Positions 1 to 6,554 of a stretch of DNA of 6,554 nucleotides are shown here, piece by piece. Each line of letters starts with the position of its first letter. Within the stretch, counting starts at the first letter, position 1. The notes beneath the pieces are model-generated. The model saw only the letters and a list, made by a program, of their open reading frames with translations. It ran no database searches and was not told the DNA's origin. The position numbers and the translations under genes were made by a program. Source of the stretch: Verrucomicrobiales bacterium. Lineage in GTDB: Bacteria; Verrucomicrobiota; Verrucomicrobiia; Limisphaerales; UBA1100. The stretch spans positions 29,782 to 36,335 of the forward strand of contig PBEJ01000032.1 of assembly GCA_002719595.1 (NCBI GenBank), read 5' to 3'.

Positions 1-36
1 TGGTGGCTCAGAAGAGCTAAAGTAAGTCACAGACCA

Positions 37-3000
37 CTACAATGCCAACAACAACTTTTTCACCTCACGCAACCGAGCTAACGCCTTCTTTTTTGTTAAG
101 CGAGGAAACTTCCCACCCAGCGAGATATAATCACCAGATCGTTTCAACTTTAGCCGATCTTTGTCGACCACAATAGAATCAATACCTTGATCCGAAGCGA
201 TTACTTTTAGTTCACCCACCAACAGCAAGTGCTCCATTGCAGGGGGTAATTTTCCAAAACGATCCCGTAGTTCGTTGGATAAACTTCGAACTGTTGATCG
301 ATCATTAGCCTGGGCCAGACGTCGATAAACGTCAATACGCTGCGGTAATAAGGAAATATAATCCATAGGAATATAAGCCGGAGCAATTTCACAGGTATTT
401 TCCCCGGAATTAGGCTCGGGCATATCACTATCATATTCTTCCCATTCCCAGATATTTTCCCGTGGAACCGATATGGTGCTTTTTGATTTACGTGGCTGTG
501 ACCGTGAAGCTTGCTTGGGAGCAGCATCCTGCTCAGGGCTTAGCGTGAGGAAATCAAACTTTGTCTCAACCTCTACTCGCCTCTTTACCTTCTCTCCTTT
601 CAATTGAGAGACACTTTGCTTAAGGAGCTGACAATAGAGCTCAAAGCCCACCGCAGTAATATGACCACTCTGCTCCGGCCCAAGTAAATTTCCAGCACCC
701 CGAATTTCAAGATCCCGCATCGCAATCTTGAAACCACTCCCAAGACTGGAATATTGTTTAATGGCACTAATCCGTCGCCGCGCATCAGCCAGTAACGCCG
801 CGTGTCGAGGCAGTAACACATATGCATAAGCTTGATGTTTGTAACGGCCAACCCGGCCGCGTAACTGATATAGATCACTCAATCCAAACCGATCTGCTCG
901 ATCAATTATAATCGTGTTGGCATTAGGAATATCGATGCCACTTTCGATGATAGTTGTTGATAATAGCACATCTGCCTTGCCCTCAATAAAAGAAGTCATA
1001 ACCTCTTCCAGCTCATCTGACTTCATTTGACCATGCCCTACTACGATGCGGGCTTCAGGCACAATACCCCGCAGTTTTTTCTCCACGGTGTGAATTGTTC
1101 CAACGCGATTATGTAAAAAAAACACCTGCCCTCCCCGATGCAATTCACGTCGAATGGCTTTACTGATCAGATCTTCATTATAATCAGCAACAATAGTCTC
1201 GACGGGTAAACGGTCTACCGGTGGAGTTTCTATTGTGCTCATATCGCGCGCTCCGGTAAGAGCAAGGTATAGTGTCCGAGGGATAGGTGTCGCACTGAGC
1301 GTAAGCACGTCCACATGCGTGCGCAGCATTTTAAAGCGCTCCTTATGAGCGACCCCAAAACGCTGTTCCTCATCAATCACCACCAAGCCTAAGTCCTTAA
1401 ATACTACATCAGGTTGAACGAGCCGGTGTGTTCCAATCACGATATCCACTGCCCCTGCCTTCAAAGCATCCACTGTTTTTGCTTGTTGGCTTTTGGTGCG
1501 AAAACGCGAGAGCAATTCAACCCGAACTGGATACTCCATCATACGCTCGGTAAATGTGTTAAAATGCTGCTGTGCAAGTACCGTGGTAGGAACCAATACT
1601 GCCACCTGTTTACCTGCCATAACCGCTTTAAAAGCAGCGCGAATAGCCACTTCAGTCTTTCCAAAACCCACATCACCGCAAATCAACCGATCCATGGGTT
1701 GTTCGTTTTGCATATCGTTCTTGGCCTGTTCGATAGCCTTCATCTGATCCTGTGTTTCCTCATATACAAAGGAAGTTTCAAACTCCCGCTGCCAAGTCGT
1801 ATCCTCACCAAAAGCGTGGCCATGCTCGGTTTCCCGGACCGCTTGGATACGCAGAAGCTCTGCAGCCAGATCACGAACCGCTTTCTCAGCTTTCTCCTTG
1901 GTTTTCTCCCAACGTTTACCGCCGAGTAGATTAAGTGGAGGATTGATTTTACCAGAGCCCACATATTTGCTCACCAAGTGTGCCTCACTCACCGGCACAT
2001 AAAGCTTGGGAGGAGGATTTTTCGGATCGCTCTGGGCATACTCAATGACAATGCATTCGTGAGCACTTTTATCATCCCCTTCTTTCGATCCGGAAAGCGG
2101 CATGACCTTCATCCCTAAATATCGCCCTATCCCGTGCTGGACGTGTACCACATAATCTCCCTTTTCCAGTTCGGTGAAGTTAATATCAAAAGCCGATTTC
2201 GTAGCACCACCATGCGAACTTTTCATACGCCGCGGGCGTTGCACTTTGTAGCGCCCAAAGATTTCCGCATCACTTATCACCACCCACTTTTCCGCGTTGA
2301 ACAAAAACCCTCGGCTCAACGTTCCGTGAAGAATGTCCAACTTGCCACCTTCCCTCTCAAACCCATATTCATCCCACAACTCCTCTAACCTCTCTTGTTC
2401 ACCCTCATTGTTACACAACATCAATACCTTATATTCCTGTCGCCGCCATCGGTGAATTTGACCGAAAAACTCCCGCCTTTGTGCATCCACAATTTGCGGA
2501 TCAGAAATTTGATTACCCATGGGTCGGAAAACCTCCAGGCTAGTAATGTCCAACTGCACATCAGATGCTTCACTGTCCAGTTCACGCAATTCTATACGAC
2601 TGAGATTTCGCTCATCCATACGGTTGCATAGCGTAGCCCATTCAACGTGAAACTGATCACCAGGGGGAATCTCCATTACTTTTTGTGCGGCCATTTCCTC
2701 AATGCTATCAGGATCACAAAAGAGGAGGACGCTATCTTCCGGCAGATGCTCCAAAAGAGTCGTTCTCCCTGAATCCTTGATTTGCCTTAGTAAACCAACT
2801 TCTCCACCTGGAGAAATATCTACCTGATTTATTTTATCCCGTGAAATCTGGCTTTGCGGATTGAAGTAGCGGATGGACTCAAGCTCATCACCAAAAAACT
2901 CAAAACGAATGGGCCACGGTGTAGTAAAAGGAAAAACATCAACAATTCCCCCTCGGAGGGAAAGCTCCCCACGCGCAGTAACCTGAGCTTCAGGTTCGTA

Positions 3001-3501
3001 GCCCTGTTCTTCCAACCACTCGATAAAATCCAATGGATCAAGCCTCTCACCCAACTTCAATGTCCGCGTACGGTGAAAAATCTCCTTTGGAGACAGGGTG
3101 CATTGCATCAACGAGGCAACCGTAGCAGTAATCACCGGTGGCTGCTCTGCCCTAAGCGCCAAGAGGGTTTCAAGACGTTCACTGATTACATCAGCGTGCG
3201 GCAGTTTATCTTCATGCGGTAACACCTCCCAATCTGGATAAAACCGAGCTTCCGTGTCCGACTTCAGTAGCCTCAACCAAGTTTCAAGGTCCTGCTGAAG
3301 GGTTTCCTGCTGTTTAAGTTTACCTGTAAGTAGAATTACCGGACGACGATTTTGAACTCCAAGAATAGCCCCTAAATGAGCCCATCCAGCCATGTCCACT
3401 CCTCCGCAAGACACAGCGCCGCCCGCCGCAATGCGTTTGACCAGCTCCTTGCCAGTGGACGATGCGATAACCTGATTGAACCATTGTGAGCGCTCACTCA
3501 T
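37..3501 (-). CDS. mfd: Transcription-repair coupling factor Mfd (complete)
   Basis: Mfd is a DNA translocase that removes RNA polymerase stalled at lesions and recruits UvrA for nucleotide excision repair. The 1154-residue product is close to the usual Mfd length (about 1150). A UvrB-like N-terminal module comes first, with [10 protein letters not shown] at 183-192. The RNA-polymerase-interacting domain follows ([14 protein letters not shown] at 448-461, KLYVPV at 499-504). The RecG-like translocase has Walker A GDVGFGKT (609-616), DEEQ (710-713), SATPIPRT (736-743), GHGQM of the TRG region (822-826) and QLRGRVGR (879-886). The C-terminal D7 domain resumes at about 1040. A charged, low-complexity stretch (about 983-1035) separates the translocase from D7. 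All key residues are present and the frame is unbroken. The ATG at 3501 is the first possible start, because an in-frame stop lies seven codons upstream. No clear Shine-Dalgarno site precedes it. It is divergent from the 478-residue gene and has no visible strong terminator in the 36 bases downstream. Confidence 0.98.
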   Translation of the reverse strand: MSERSQWFNQVIASSTGKELVKRIAAGGAVSCGGVDMAGWAHLGAILGVQNRRPVILLTGKLKQQETLQQDLETWLRLLKSDTEARFYPDWEVLPHEDKLPHADVISERLETLLALRAEQPPVITATVASLMQCTLSPKEIFHRTRTLKLGERLDPLDFIEWLEEQGYEPEAQVTARGELSLRGGIVDVFPFTTPWPIRFEFFGDELESIRYFNPQSQISRDKINQVDISPGGEVGLLRQIKDSGRTTLLEHLPEDSVLLFCDPDSIEEMAAQKVMEIPPGDQFHVEWATLCNRMDERNLSRIELRELDSEASDVQLDITSLEVFRPMGNQISDPQIVDAQRREFFGQIHRWRRQEYKVLMLCNNEGEQERLEELWDEYGFEREGGKLDILHGTLSRGFLFNAEKWVVISDAEIFGRYKVQRPRRMKSSHGGATKSAFDINFTELEKGDYVVHVQHGIGRYLGMKVMPLSGSKEGDDKSAHECIVIEYAQSDPKNPPPKLYVPVSEAHLVSKYVGSGKINPPLNLLGGKRWEKTKEKAEKAVRDLAAELLRIQAVRETEHGHAFGEDTTWQREFETSFVYEETQDQMKAIEQAKNDMQNEQPMDRLICGDVGFGKTEVAIRAAFKAVMAGKQVAVLVPTTVLAQQHFNTFTERMMEYPVRVELLSRFRTKSQQAKTVDALKAGAVDIVIGTHRLVQPDVVFKDLGLVVIDEEQRFGVAHKERFKMLRTHVDVLTLSATPIPRTLYLALTGARDMSTIETPPVDRLPVETIVADYNEDLISKAIRRELHRGGQVFFLHNRVGTIHTVEKKLRGIVPEARIVVGHGQMKSDELEEVMTSFIEGKADVLLSTTIIESGIDIPNANTIIIDRADRFGLSDLYQLRGRVGRYKHQAYAYVLLPRHAALLADARRRISAIKQYSSLGSGFKIAMRDLEIRGAGNLLGPEQSGHITAVGFELYCQLLKQSVSQLKGEKVKRRVEVETKFDFLTLSPEQDAAPKQASRSQPRKSKSTISVPRENIWEWEEYDSDMPEPNSGENTCEIAPAYIPMDYISLLPQRIDVYRRLAQANDRSTVRSLSNELRDRFGKLPPAMEHLLLVGELKVIASDQGIDSIVVDKDRLKLKRSGDYISLGGKFPRLTKKKALARLREVKKLLLAL

Positions 3502-3546
3502 CGAAGATGACGCGCATATTTAAAAGTTTGCATGGTAACACTAGAG

Positions 3547-3552
3547 GGTCAA
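3547..3552 (-). promoter_or_regulatory. Possible -35 box of a leftward mfd promoter
   Basis: On the minus strand this reads TTGACC, five of six matches to the sigma70 -35 consensus. Only a poor -10 candidate (CAAACT or AAACTT, around 3524-3530) lies at 16-17 bases, so the promoter call is weak. It is the best leftward candidate in the short gap upstream of mfd, and its -35 box mirrors that of the rightward promoter. Confidence 0.3.
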
Positions 3553-3560
3553 GTGCCCTA

Positions 3561-3588
3561 TTGACAGAGTAACCTACGAAGGTAGGAT
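3561..3588 (+). promoter_or_regulatory. Sigma70-type promoter for the 478-residue gene
   Basis: A perfect -35 box TTGACA (3561-3566), a 16-base spacer and a -10 box TAGGAT (3583-3588, four of six matches including both of the most conserved positions) face the gene at 3610. Transcription would start near 3595, leaving a leader of only about 15 bases. A dyad (CCTAC-GAAG-GTAGG, 3573-3586) covers most of the spacer and part of the -10 box. This is a consensus match by eye, with no experimental support. Confidence 0.5.
3573..3586. promoter_or_regulatory. Short dyad overlapping promoter spacer and -10 box
   Basis: CCTAC and GTAGG form a perfect 5-base inverted repeat around GAAG. The position, between the -35 and -10 boxes, is where a repressor operator would sit. 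The arms are short, so chance is a real alternative. Confidence 0.3.
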
Positions 3589-3609
3589 GACGTACACAGA
3601 CTTATAACT

Positions 3610-5046
3610 ATGAAAATCATTGCAGCTATACTCGCCACAGCAATCGTTTCTGCAGCGATTACCTTTGTTACTATTTCGACTGACAACAAGGGGGAGGTGG
3701 AACGAAAAATTGAAGTAAAGGAAGATAGTTCCGACCAACAAATCGCAGAATTAGAGAAAAAACTTCGCGTAGCGGAAGCTGAGGCTGGCAAAGTACAAAT
3801 CGTACGCGAAGAGATTGTCGTTGCCGGTTCCTCAACCGAAAGCCCCGAAGCGATCCTTGATTACTTGAGCAAGCTACCGATGGGTGACCGCAATGACCGA
3901 GGCGGCGATACTGATGAACATCGCGTGCTAATCCGCCAAGTCATCCGTCAATTTGAAGAGCTCACCTCCATGGGATCGGATGCACTTCCGGCTATCGACC
4001 GTTTTCTAAGTCAAGGACTCGACTTAGTGCTCTGGGAAAACACCTCGCAAATCACCACCCGCAATTGGGAGCGCGGGGAGGTTTTCCTTGATCCGATTTT
4101 CCCCCCGTCCTTAAGAATCGGCCTTTTCAATTCCGTCCGGCATATTGGCAAACGCAGTGGTGCGGACCTACAAGAATGTGAACGCATCATCCTTAAAGTG
4201 TTAGGTACGACCGGCAGGTCACTTGAAATTTCCTACCTAGCACTGGTTTTAGATGATCTTTCAAAGGATCAACACACCGATGCATACCTGCAGGCAGCTC
4301 ACGAGCTACTTATTGACTTTTACGATAAAAGACCCAAATCAGCCAATGGATTACTTATGTCATTGGACGAAAGAGAAGTCTCGTATTTAGACCGGCAAAA
4401 TAAATGGCTGCTTTGGAACATGTTGAGAAACAAGAAGGACGCCACCTTCATGGACCAAGCTAAAAAAGAGCTGCTCTACGAATATAACCGGACCGAAAAG
4501 AAAGACGGTCAGGAAGTTGAAGTAGGCTATACCGGTATTGATCGGTCTGTTTTGAGTTACCTCACGGGAGTACTCGGAAAAGATGCGATGCCAATAATCC
4601 GTGATATATATGAGACCCCCGATCTAGGCGACCGCAACCGAAGCACACTCAGGCAGGTAGCCGCCAACTATATGGGGGTTAGCGAAGATGCCAGCATTAT
4701 CGTTAACAGCCGAATGAATGAGGGGTTCGCACAATTGGCCTCACTGGATGACAAGAAAATGGAGAAAGAAAACCGAGAACGTGGCTTACGAACCATAGGT
4801 TATTACCTCGGCAAACTGGGTGAAGGCAAAAATGTTGCACCCGAAACCCTGATGGCCCGGCAAAATTACCTGTCCTCTTTGCGCGCCCAAACTCAGGACA
4901 AGGAAGTTCTTGCTTGGATGGACAACACCCAAAAACAACTCCAAGCCATGGGCGACCCTGAAAAGGCCAAAAATATGAGTGGCAGGTTCGATGCACGACG
5001 TAGCCCGGATAATCAACGTCGAGGCGATAATAACCGCCGACGTTAA
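3610..5046 (+). CDS. Membrane-anchored or exported helical protein of unknown function
   Basis: I do not recognise a named family. The 478-residue product starts with MKII and a hydrophobic stretch (about 4-22), which could be an uncleaved anchor or a signal peptide without an obvious cleavage site, so the body probably lies outside the cytoplasm. Residues about 41-70 are rich in Glu, Lys and Ala with heptad-like spacing, suggesting a short coiled coil. From about 76 to 440 the sequence is mostly amphipathic helices. Segments such as the one around 111-135 (FEELTSMGSDALPAIDRFL) look like HEAT-type repeats, which usually serve as binding scaffolds. No catalytic motif and no lipobox are seen. 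The last 20 or so residues are basic and polar (RRSPDNQRRGDNNRRR), possibly binding nucleic acid or another polyanion. The ATG at 3610 follows a good promoter but lacks a Shine-Dalgarno site. The gene is divergent from mfd and 84 bases before pyrF. The reading frame is certainly real, given the domain-like composition and promoter; the function is open. Confidence 0.88.
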   Translation: MKIIAAILATAIVSAAITFVTISTDNKGEVERKIEVKEDSSDQQIAELEKKLRVAEAEAGKVQIVREEIVVAGSSTESPEAILDYLSKLPMGDRNDRGGDTDEHRVLIRQVIRQFEELTSMGSDALPAIDRFLSQGLDLVLWENTSQITTRNWERGEVFLDPIFPPSLRIGLFNSVRHIGKRSGADLQECERIILKVLGTTGRSLEISYLALVLDDLSKDQHTDAYLQAAHELLIDFYDKRPKSANGLLMSLDEREVSYLDRQNKWLLWNMLRNKKDATFMDQAKKELLYEYNRTEKKDGQEVEVGYTGIDRSVLSYLTGVLGKDAMPIIRDIYETPDLGDRNRSTLRQVAANYMGVSEDASIIVNSRMNEGFAQLASLDDKKMEKENRERGLRTIGYYLGKLGEGKNVAPETLMARQNYLSSLRAQTQDKEVLAWMDNTQKQLQAMGDPEKAKNMSGRFDARRSPDNQRRGDNNRRR

Positions 5047-5068
5047 TATTTGTATTTGCTTAAGACCT

Positions 5069-5086
5069 GTTTGGGGAGCCTCAAAC
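5069..5086 (+). terminator. Hairpin between the 478-residue gene and pyrF, possible weak terminator
   Basis: GTTTGGG-GAGC-CTCAAAC folds into a 7-base-pair stem with one G-T pair and a four-base loop, starting 22 bases after the stop at 5046. The following bases (TTCATTCTGTTC) are T-rich but not a solid T run, so it may be a weak terminator or an attenuator ahead of pyrF rather than a strong stop. Confidence 0.4.
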
Positions 5087-5130
5087 TTCATTCTGTTCAA
5101 CCCCCTGTAGGGATGTTTTGATCCTGCGCA

Positions 5131-5835
5131 GTGAAAAACCCCATCATTGTTGCACTGGATGTTCCTGAGGCTAGCGCTGCACTCACACTGGCTGAAAAAG
5201 TTGCTCCGGCCGTCGGCGCTTTCAAGATTGGCAAGGAACTCTTTGTCTCTGCCGGACCGGATATCGTCAAGCGCGTGCGCGATACGGGTGCGGCAGTGTT
5301 TCTGGACCTCAAATTTCATGATATCCCCAATACCGTAGCCAAAGCAGTAGCCAGCGCCACGCGACTGGATGTGCAAATGTTAACGGTCCACACATGTGGT
5401 GGGAGCACGATGCTTGAGCGTGCCTTGGAGGGGGCCAATGAAGCAGCTGAACAAACAGGCAATGAAGCACCACTGATTTTGGGAGTCACAGTACTAACCA
5501 GCATGGATGAGAGTGACCTTAATGAAGTAAGTGTAAATAAAACTCCTGAAAGTCAGGTCATCCACCTTGCCCAGATGGCAACTGAAGCTGGCCTCAAAGG
5601 CTTGGTATGTTCACCAAAGGAAATTGCCCCCTTACGCGAAGTGTTACCATCTGAAGTAAAACTGGTCACCCCGGGTATCCGCCCTGCGGGCAGTGAAACA
5701 GGTGATCAGAAACGGGTGATGAGCCCGGCTGACGCAGTTCAAGCAGGCGCAGATTGGCTGGTAATTGGCCGACCGATTTACGCAGCAGACCATCCGCGAG
5801 AAGCAGCCGAAGCCATATTGGATAGTTTAAATTAA
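5131..5835 (+). CDS. pyrF: Orotidine 5'-phosphate decarboxylase
   Basis: PyrF converts orotidine 5'-monophosphate to UMP, the last step of de novo pyrimidine synthesis, in the cytoplasm. The 234-residue length is normal for the short bacterial type. Visible motifs are IVALDVP (6-12, the first beta strand with the ribose-binding Asp), FKIGKELF (31-38) and the catalytic DLKFHDIPNT (59-68), whose Asp59, Lys61 and Asp64 form the charged Asp-Lys-Asp active site. The phosphate-binding segments are TPGIRPAG (180-187) and VIGRP (211-215). The start is GTG: an in-frame TGA lies four codons upstream and the first internal Met is residue 83, past the active site. There is no Shine-Dalgarno site at normal spacing. 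The gene may be cotranscribed with the 478-residue gene or use an unseen promoter; no other pyrimidine gene is in view. Confidence 0.97.
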   Translation: MKNPIIVALDVPEASAALTLAEKVAPAVGAFKIGKELFVSAGPDIVKRVRDTGAAVFLDLKFHDIPNTVAKAVASATRLDVQMLTVHTCGGSTMLERALEGANEAAEQTGNEAPLILGVTVLTSMDESDLNEVSVNKTPESQVIHLAQMATEAGLKGLVCSPKEIAPLREVLPSEVKLVTPGIRPAGSETGDQKRVMSPADAVQAGADWLVIGRPIYAADHPREAAEAILDSLN

Positions 5836-5845
5836 TTACGTCTAC

Positions 5846-6028
5846 CTACCACACCTGCACTGAATCTGCATCAAAGATTTCTTCCAATAAAACCGAGTAA
5901 TCACCCTCTGGATCAACCTGTGTTAGATCTACCACGCGCGTTTCGTGCCCCGCCGCTTCCTGCGCAGCAATTACGCTCGCGGCCAGTTCATCGCCTTGCC
6001 GAGTGGTCATGTGAAAGATTCGAGCCAT
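5846..6028 (-). CDS. Small DsrH/TusB-like protein, last gene of a DsrE-type operon
   Basis: This 60-residue frame begins 3 bases after the stop of the DsrE/F-like gene, so it is almost certainly translated as part of that operon. The sequence suggests strand-helix-strand-helix: MARIFHMT, then DELAASVIAAQEAAGH, then ETRVVDLT, then SVLLEEIFDADSVQVW. The ending resembles the C-terminus of DsrH/TusB proteins, which from memory often end in a Val-Gln-x-Trp motif, but those proteins are about 95-100 residues. This one would therefore be a shortened relative lacking the middle. It has no cysteine, whereas DsrH usually carries one. It could instead be an unrelated small partner subunit. Its stop lies 10 bases from that of the convergent pyrF. 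Confidence 0.75.
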   Translation of the reverse strand: MARIFHMTTRQGDELAASVIAAQEAAGHETRVVDLTQVDPEGDYSVLLEEIFDADSVQVW

Positions 6029-6031
6029 TCT

Positions 6032-6418
6032 TTAAAAACGCATCACGCTATCAAACTCTGCGGTCAGAGCCATAAATTGCTCTTCTTTTAGACTGTGATT
6101 AACCACTTCATCAACCTGAACCACTTCCATTGCCGTTTTATCAGGCATTACTGAAACCTTCCCTCCTTTGCCTCGAATCATTCCAATAAATTGACCGAAT
6201 ATTTTTCCATCGGGAAGTTCCGTTGCTCCTTCCCCCAAAGCTAGTGCGGCAGCTCCACGTAAAACCACATGTAGCTCCACTTGCTTCCAAACACTTACCC
6301 CACCAGCCATGCGGACTGCCTCCCCAACCCGTGAACTGGTACGCGGATCTGAATCAATCACAATCAGGATACGTGACTTGGGGCCCTGAAAAGCAGTTGG
6401 GTCAGGTTGTTCTTTCAT
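6032..6418 (-). CDS. DsrE/DsrF-like family protein without cysteine
   Basis: The 128-residue product has the look of the DsrE-like fold: a strand RILIVIDSDP (16-25), a helix with SRVGEAVRMAGG (29-40), a strand VELHVVLRGAAAL (47-59) and GKIFGQFIGMIRGKGGKVSV (71-90). The C-terminal half includes VDEVVNHSL (102-110). Members of this family act as subunits of small sulfur-carrier complexes (DsrEFH, TusBCD) or as related regulators. No cysteine occurs anywhere, so it cannot itself carry persulfide; this suits a structural partner such as TusC/DsrF. Its ATG overlaps the upstream stop by one base (TGATG), a sign of translational coupling, and the next gene follows after 3 bases. A charged N-terminal extension of about 14 residues precedes the first strand. 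Family assignment is by fold pattern and context. Confidence 0.8.
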   Translation of the reverse strand: MKEQPDPTAFQGPKSRILIVIDSDPRTSSRVGEAVRMAGGVSVWKQVELHVVLRGAAALALGEGATELPDGKIFGQFIGMIRGKGGKVSVMPDKTAMEVVQVDEVVNHSLKEEQFMALTAEFDSVMRF

Positions 6419-6554
6419 CAGTTAAAGCTCACAAGACGATCCGCACTGGCCATCACATCACTGAGCATGGTAAGCCCGCCATAAATAGCGTTCTCAGTCT
6501 CAGGCAAACCCCGTTGCTTGGATGCAAAGGAACAGGCAAAGAGCCTTAGTCCAT
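6418..6554 (-). CDS. DsrE-like protein, C-terminal 44 residues only (cut by window edge)
   Basis: The minus strand reads in one open frame from the window edge to a TGA at 6418-6420 that overlaps the next ATG. The visible 44 residues contain FACSFASKQRGL, then IYGGLTMLSDVMASADRLVSFN at the end. A short strand ending in Ala-Cys, a basic helix and a final 'ADRLVSF' strand are typical of DsrE/TusD-like proteins, where this cysteine carries persulfide sulfur. The Cys codon is at 6532-6534. The start and N-terminal half lie outside the window. It is the first visible gene of the three-gene cassette and the only one with a cysteine in view. Confidence 0.75.
   Translation of the reverse strand, partial: GLRLFACSFASKQRGLPETENAIYGGLTMLSDVMASADRLVSFN

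Noticed and set aside
6..17. GCTC-AGAA-GAGC hairpin downstream of mfd
   Set aside because: The stem is only 4 base pairs and no T run follows on the minus strand, so it is not a credible terminator.
1414..1929. 171-codon open frame on the plus strand inside mfd
   Set aside because: It is antisense to a fully conserved part of Mfd including Walker A; its composition (many His, Cys, Phe, Leu) is that of a shadow frame and it shows no domain.
4786..5376. 196-codon minus-strand frame spanning the pyrF start and the gap before it
   Set aside because: It is antisense to the end of the 478-residue gene and to pyrF including its active site codons; the translation is rich in Cys, His and Gly with no family resemblance.
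6223..6549. 108-codon plus-strand frame across the DsrE-like operon
   Set aside because: It is antisense to two coupled DsrE-like genes whose protein patterns and ATG/TGA overlap are convincing; the plus-strand translation is Pro, His and Gln rich without motif.
1..6554. tRNA, rRNA, CRISPR array, insertion sequence or attachment site
   Set aside because: I found no cloverleaf, regularly spaced repeats, transposase motifs or long terminal inverted repeats; nearly all bases belong to the genes listed.

Overview
The window reads as an ordinary bacterial chromosome segment of moderate GC content. It has compact genes, almost no non-coding DNA and no sign of mobile elements. The set of genes suggests a member of the PVC group, most likely Verrucomicrobiota. 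That guess rests on three things: the flavour of the Mfd protein (small charged insertions), a membrane-anchored helical protein with an Arg/Asn/Asp-rich tail, and the lack of clear Shine-Dalgarno sites. It is inference and was not checked by any search.

Layout. Positions 37-3501 (minus) hold a complete mfd, the transcription-repair coupling factor, with all helicase and translocase motifs intact. A 108-base divergent intergenic region (3502-3609) follows. It carries a good sigma70-type promoter facing right, a weaker one facing left, and two small dyads. Positions 3610-5046 (plus) encode a 478-residue protein of unknown function. It has an N-terminal membrane anchor or signal, a short coiled coil, a helical body with HEAT-like character and a basic tail. 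After an 84-base gap with a terminator-like hairpin comes pyrF (5131-5835, plus), orotidine 5'-phosphate decarboxylase, starting at GTG.

The right end is a tight minus-strand operon that converges on pyrF with only 10 bases between the stop codons. In transcription order it has: the 3' end of a DsrE-like protein with a candidate catalytic cysteine (6418-6554, cut by the window edge), a 128-residue cysteine-free DsrE/DsrF-like protein (6032-6418), and a 60-residue DsrH-like mini-protein (5846-6028). The order matches dsrE-dsrF-dsrH and tusD-tusC-tusB, so a sulfur-relay or related heteromeric complex is plausible.

The genes do not form one pathway: DNA repair, pyrimidine synthesis and a probable sulfur-transfer module lie side by side. 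The items most worth a second look are the 478-residue protein, the reduced DsrEFH-like cassette and the architecture of the divergent promoter region. I see no strong evidence for a wholly new system.
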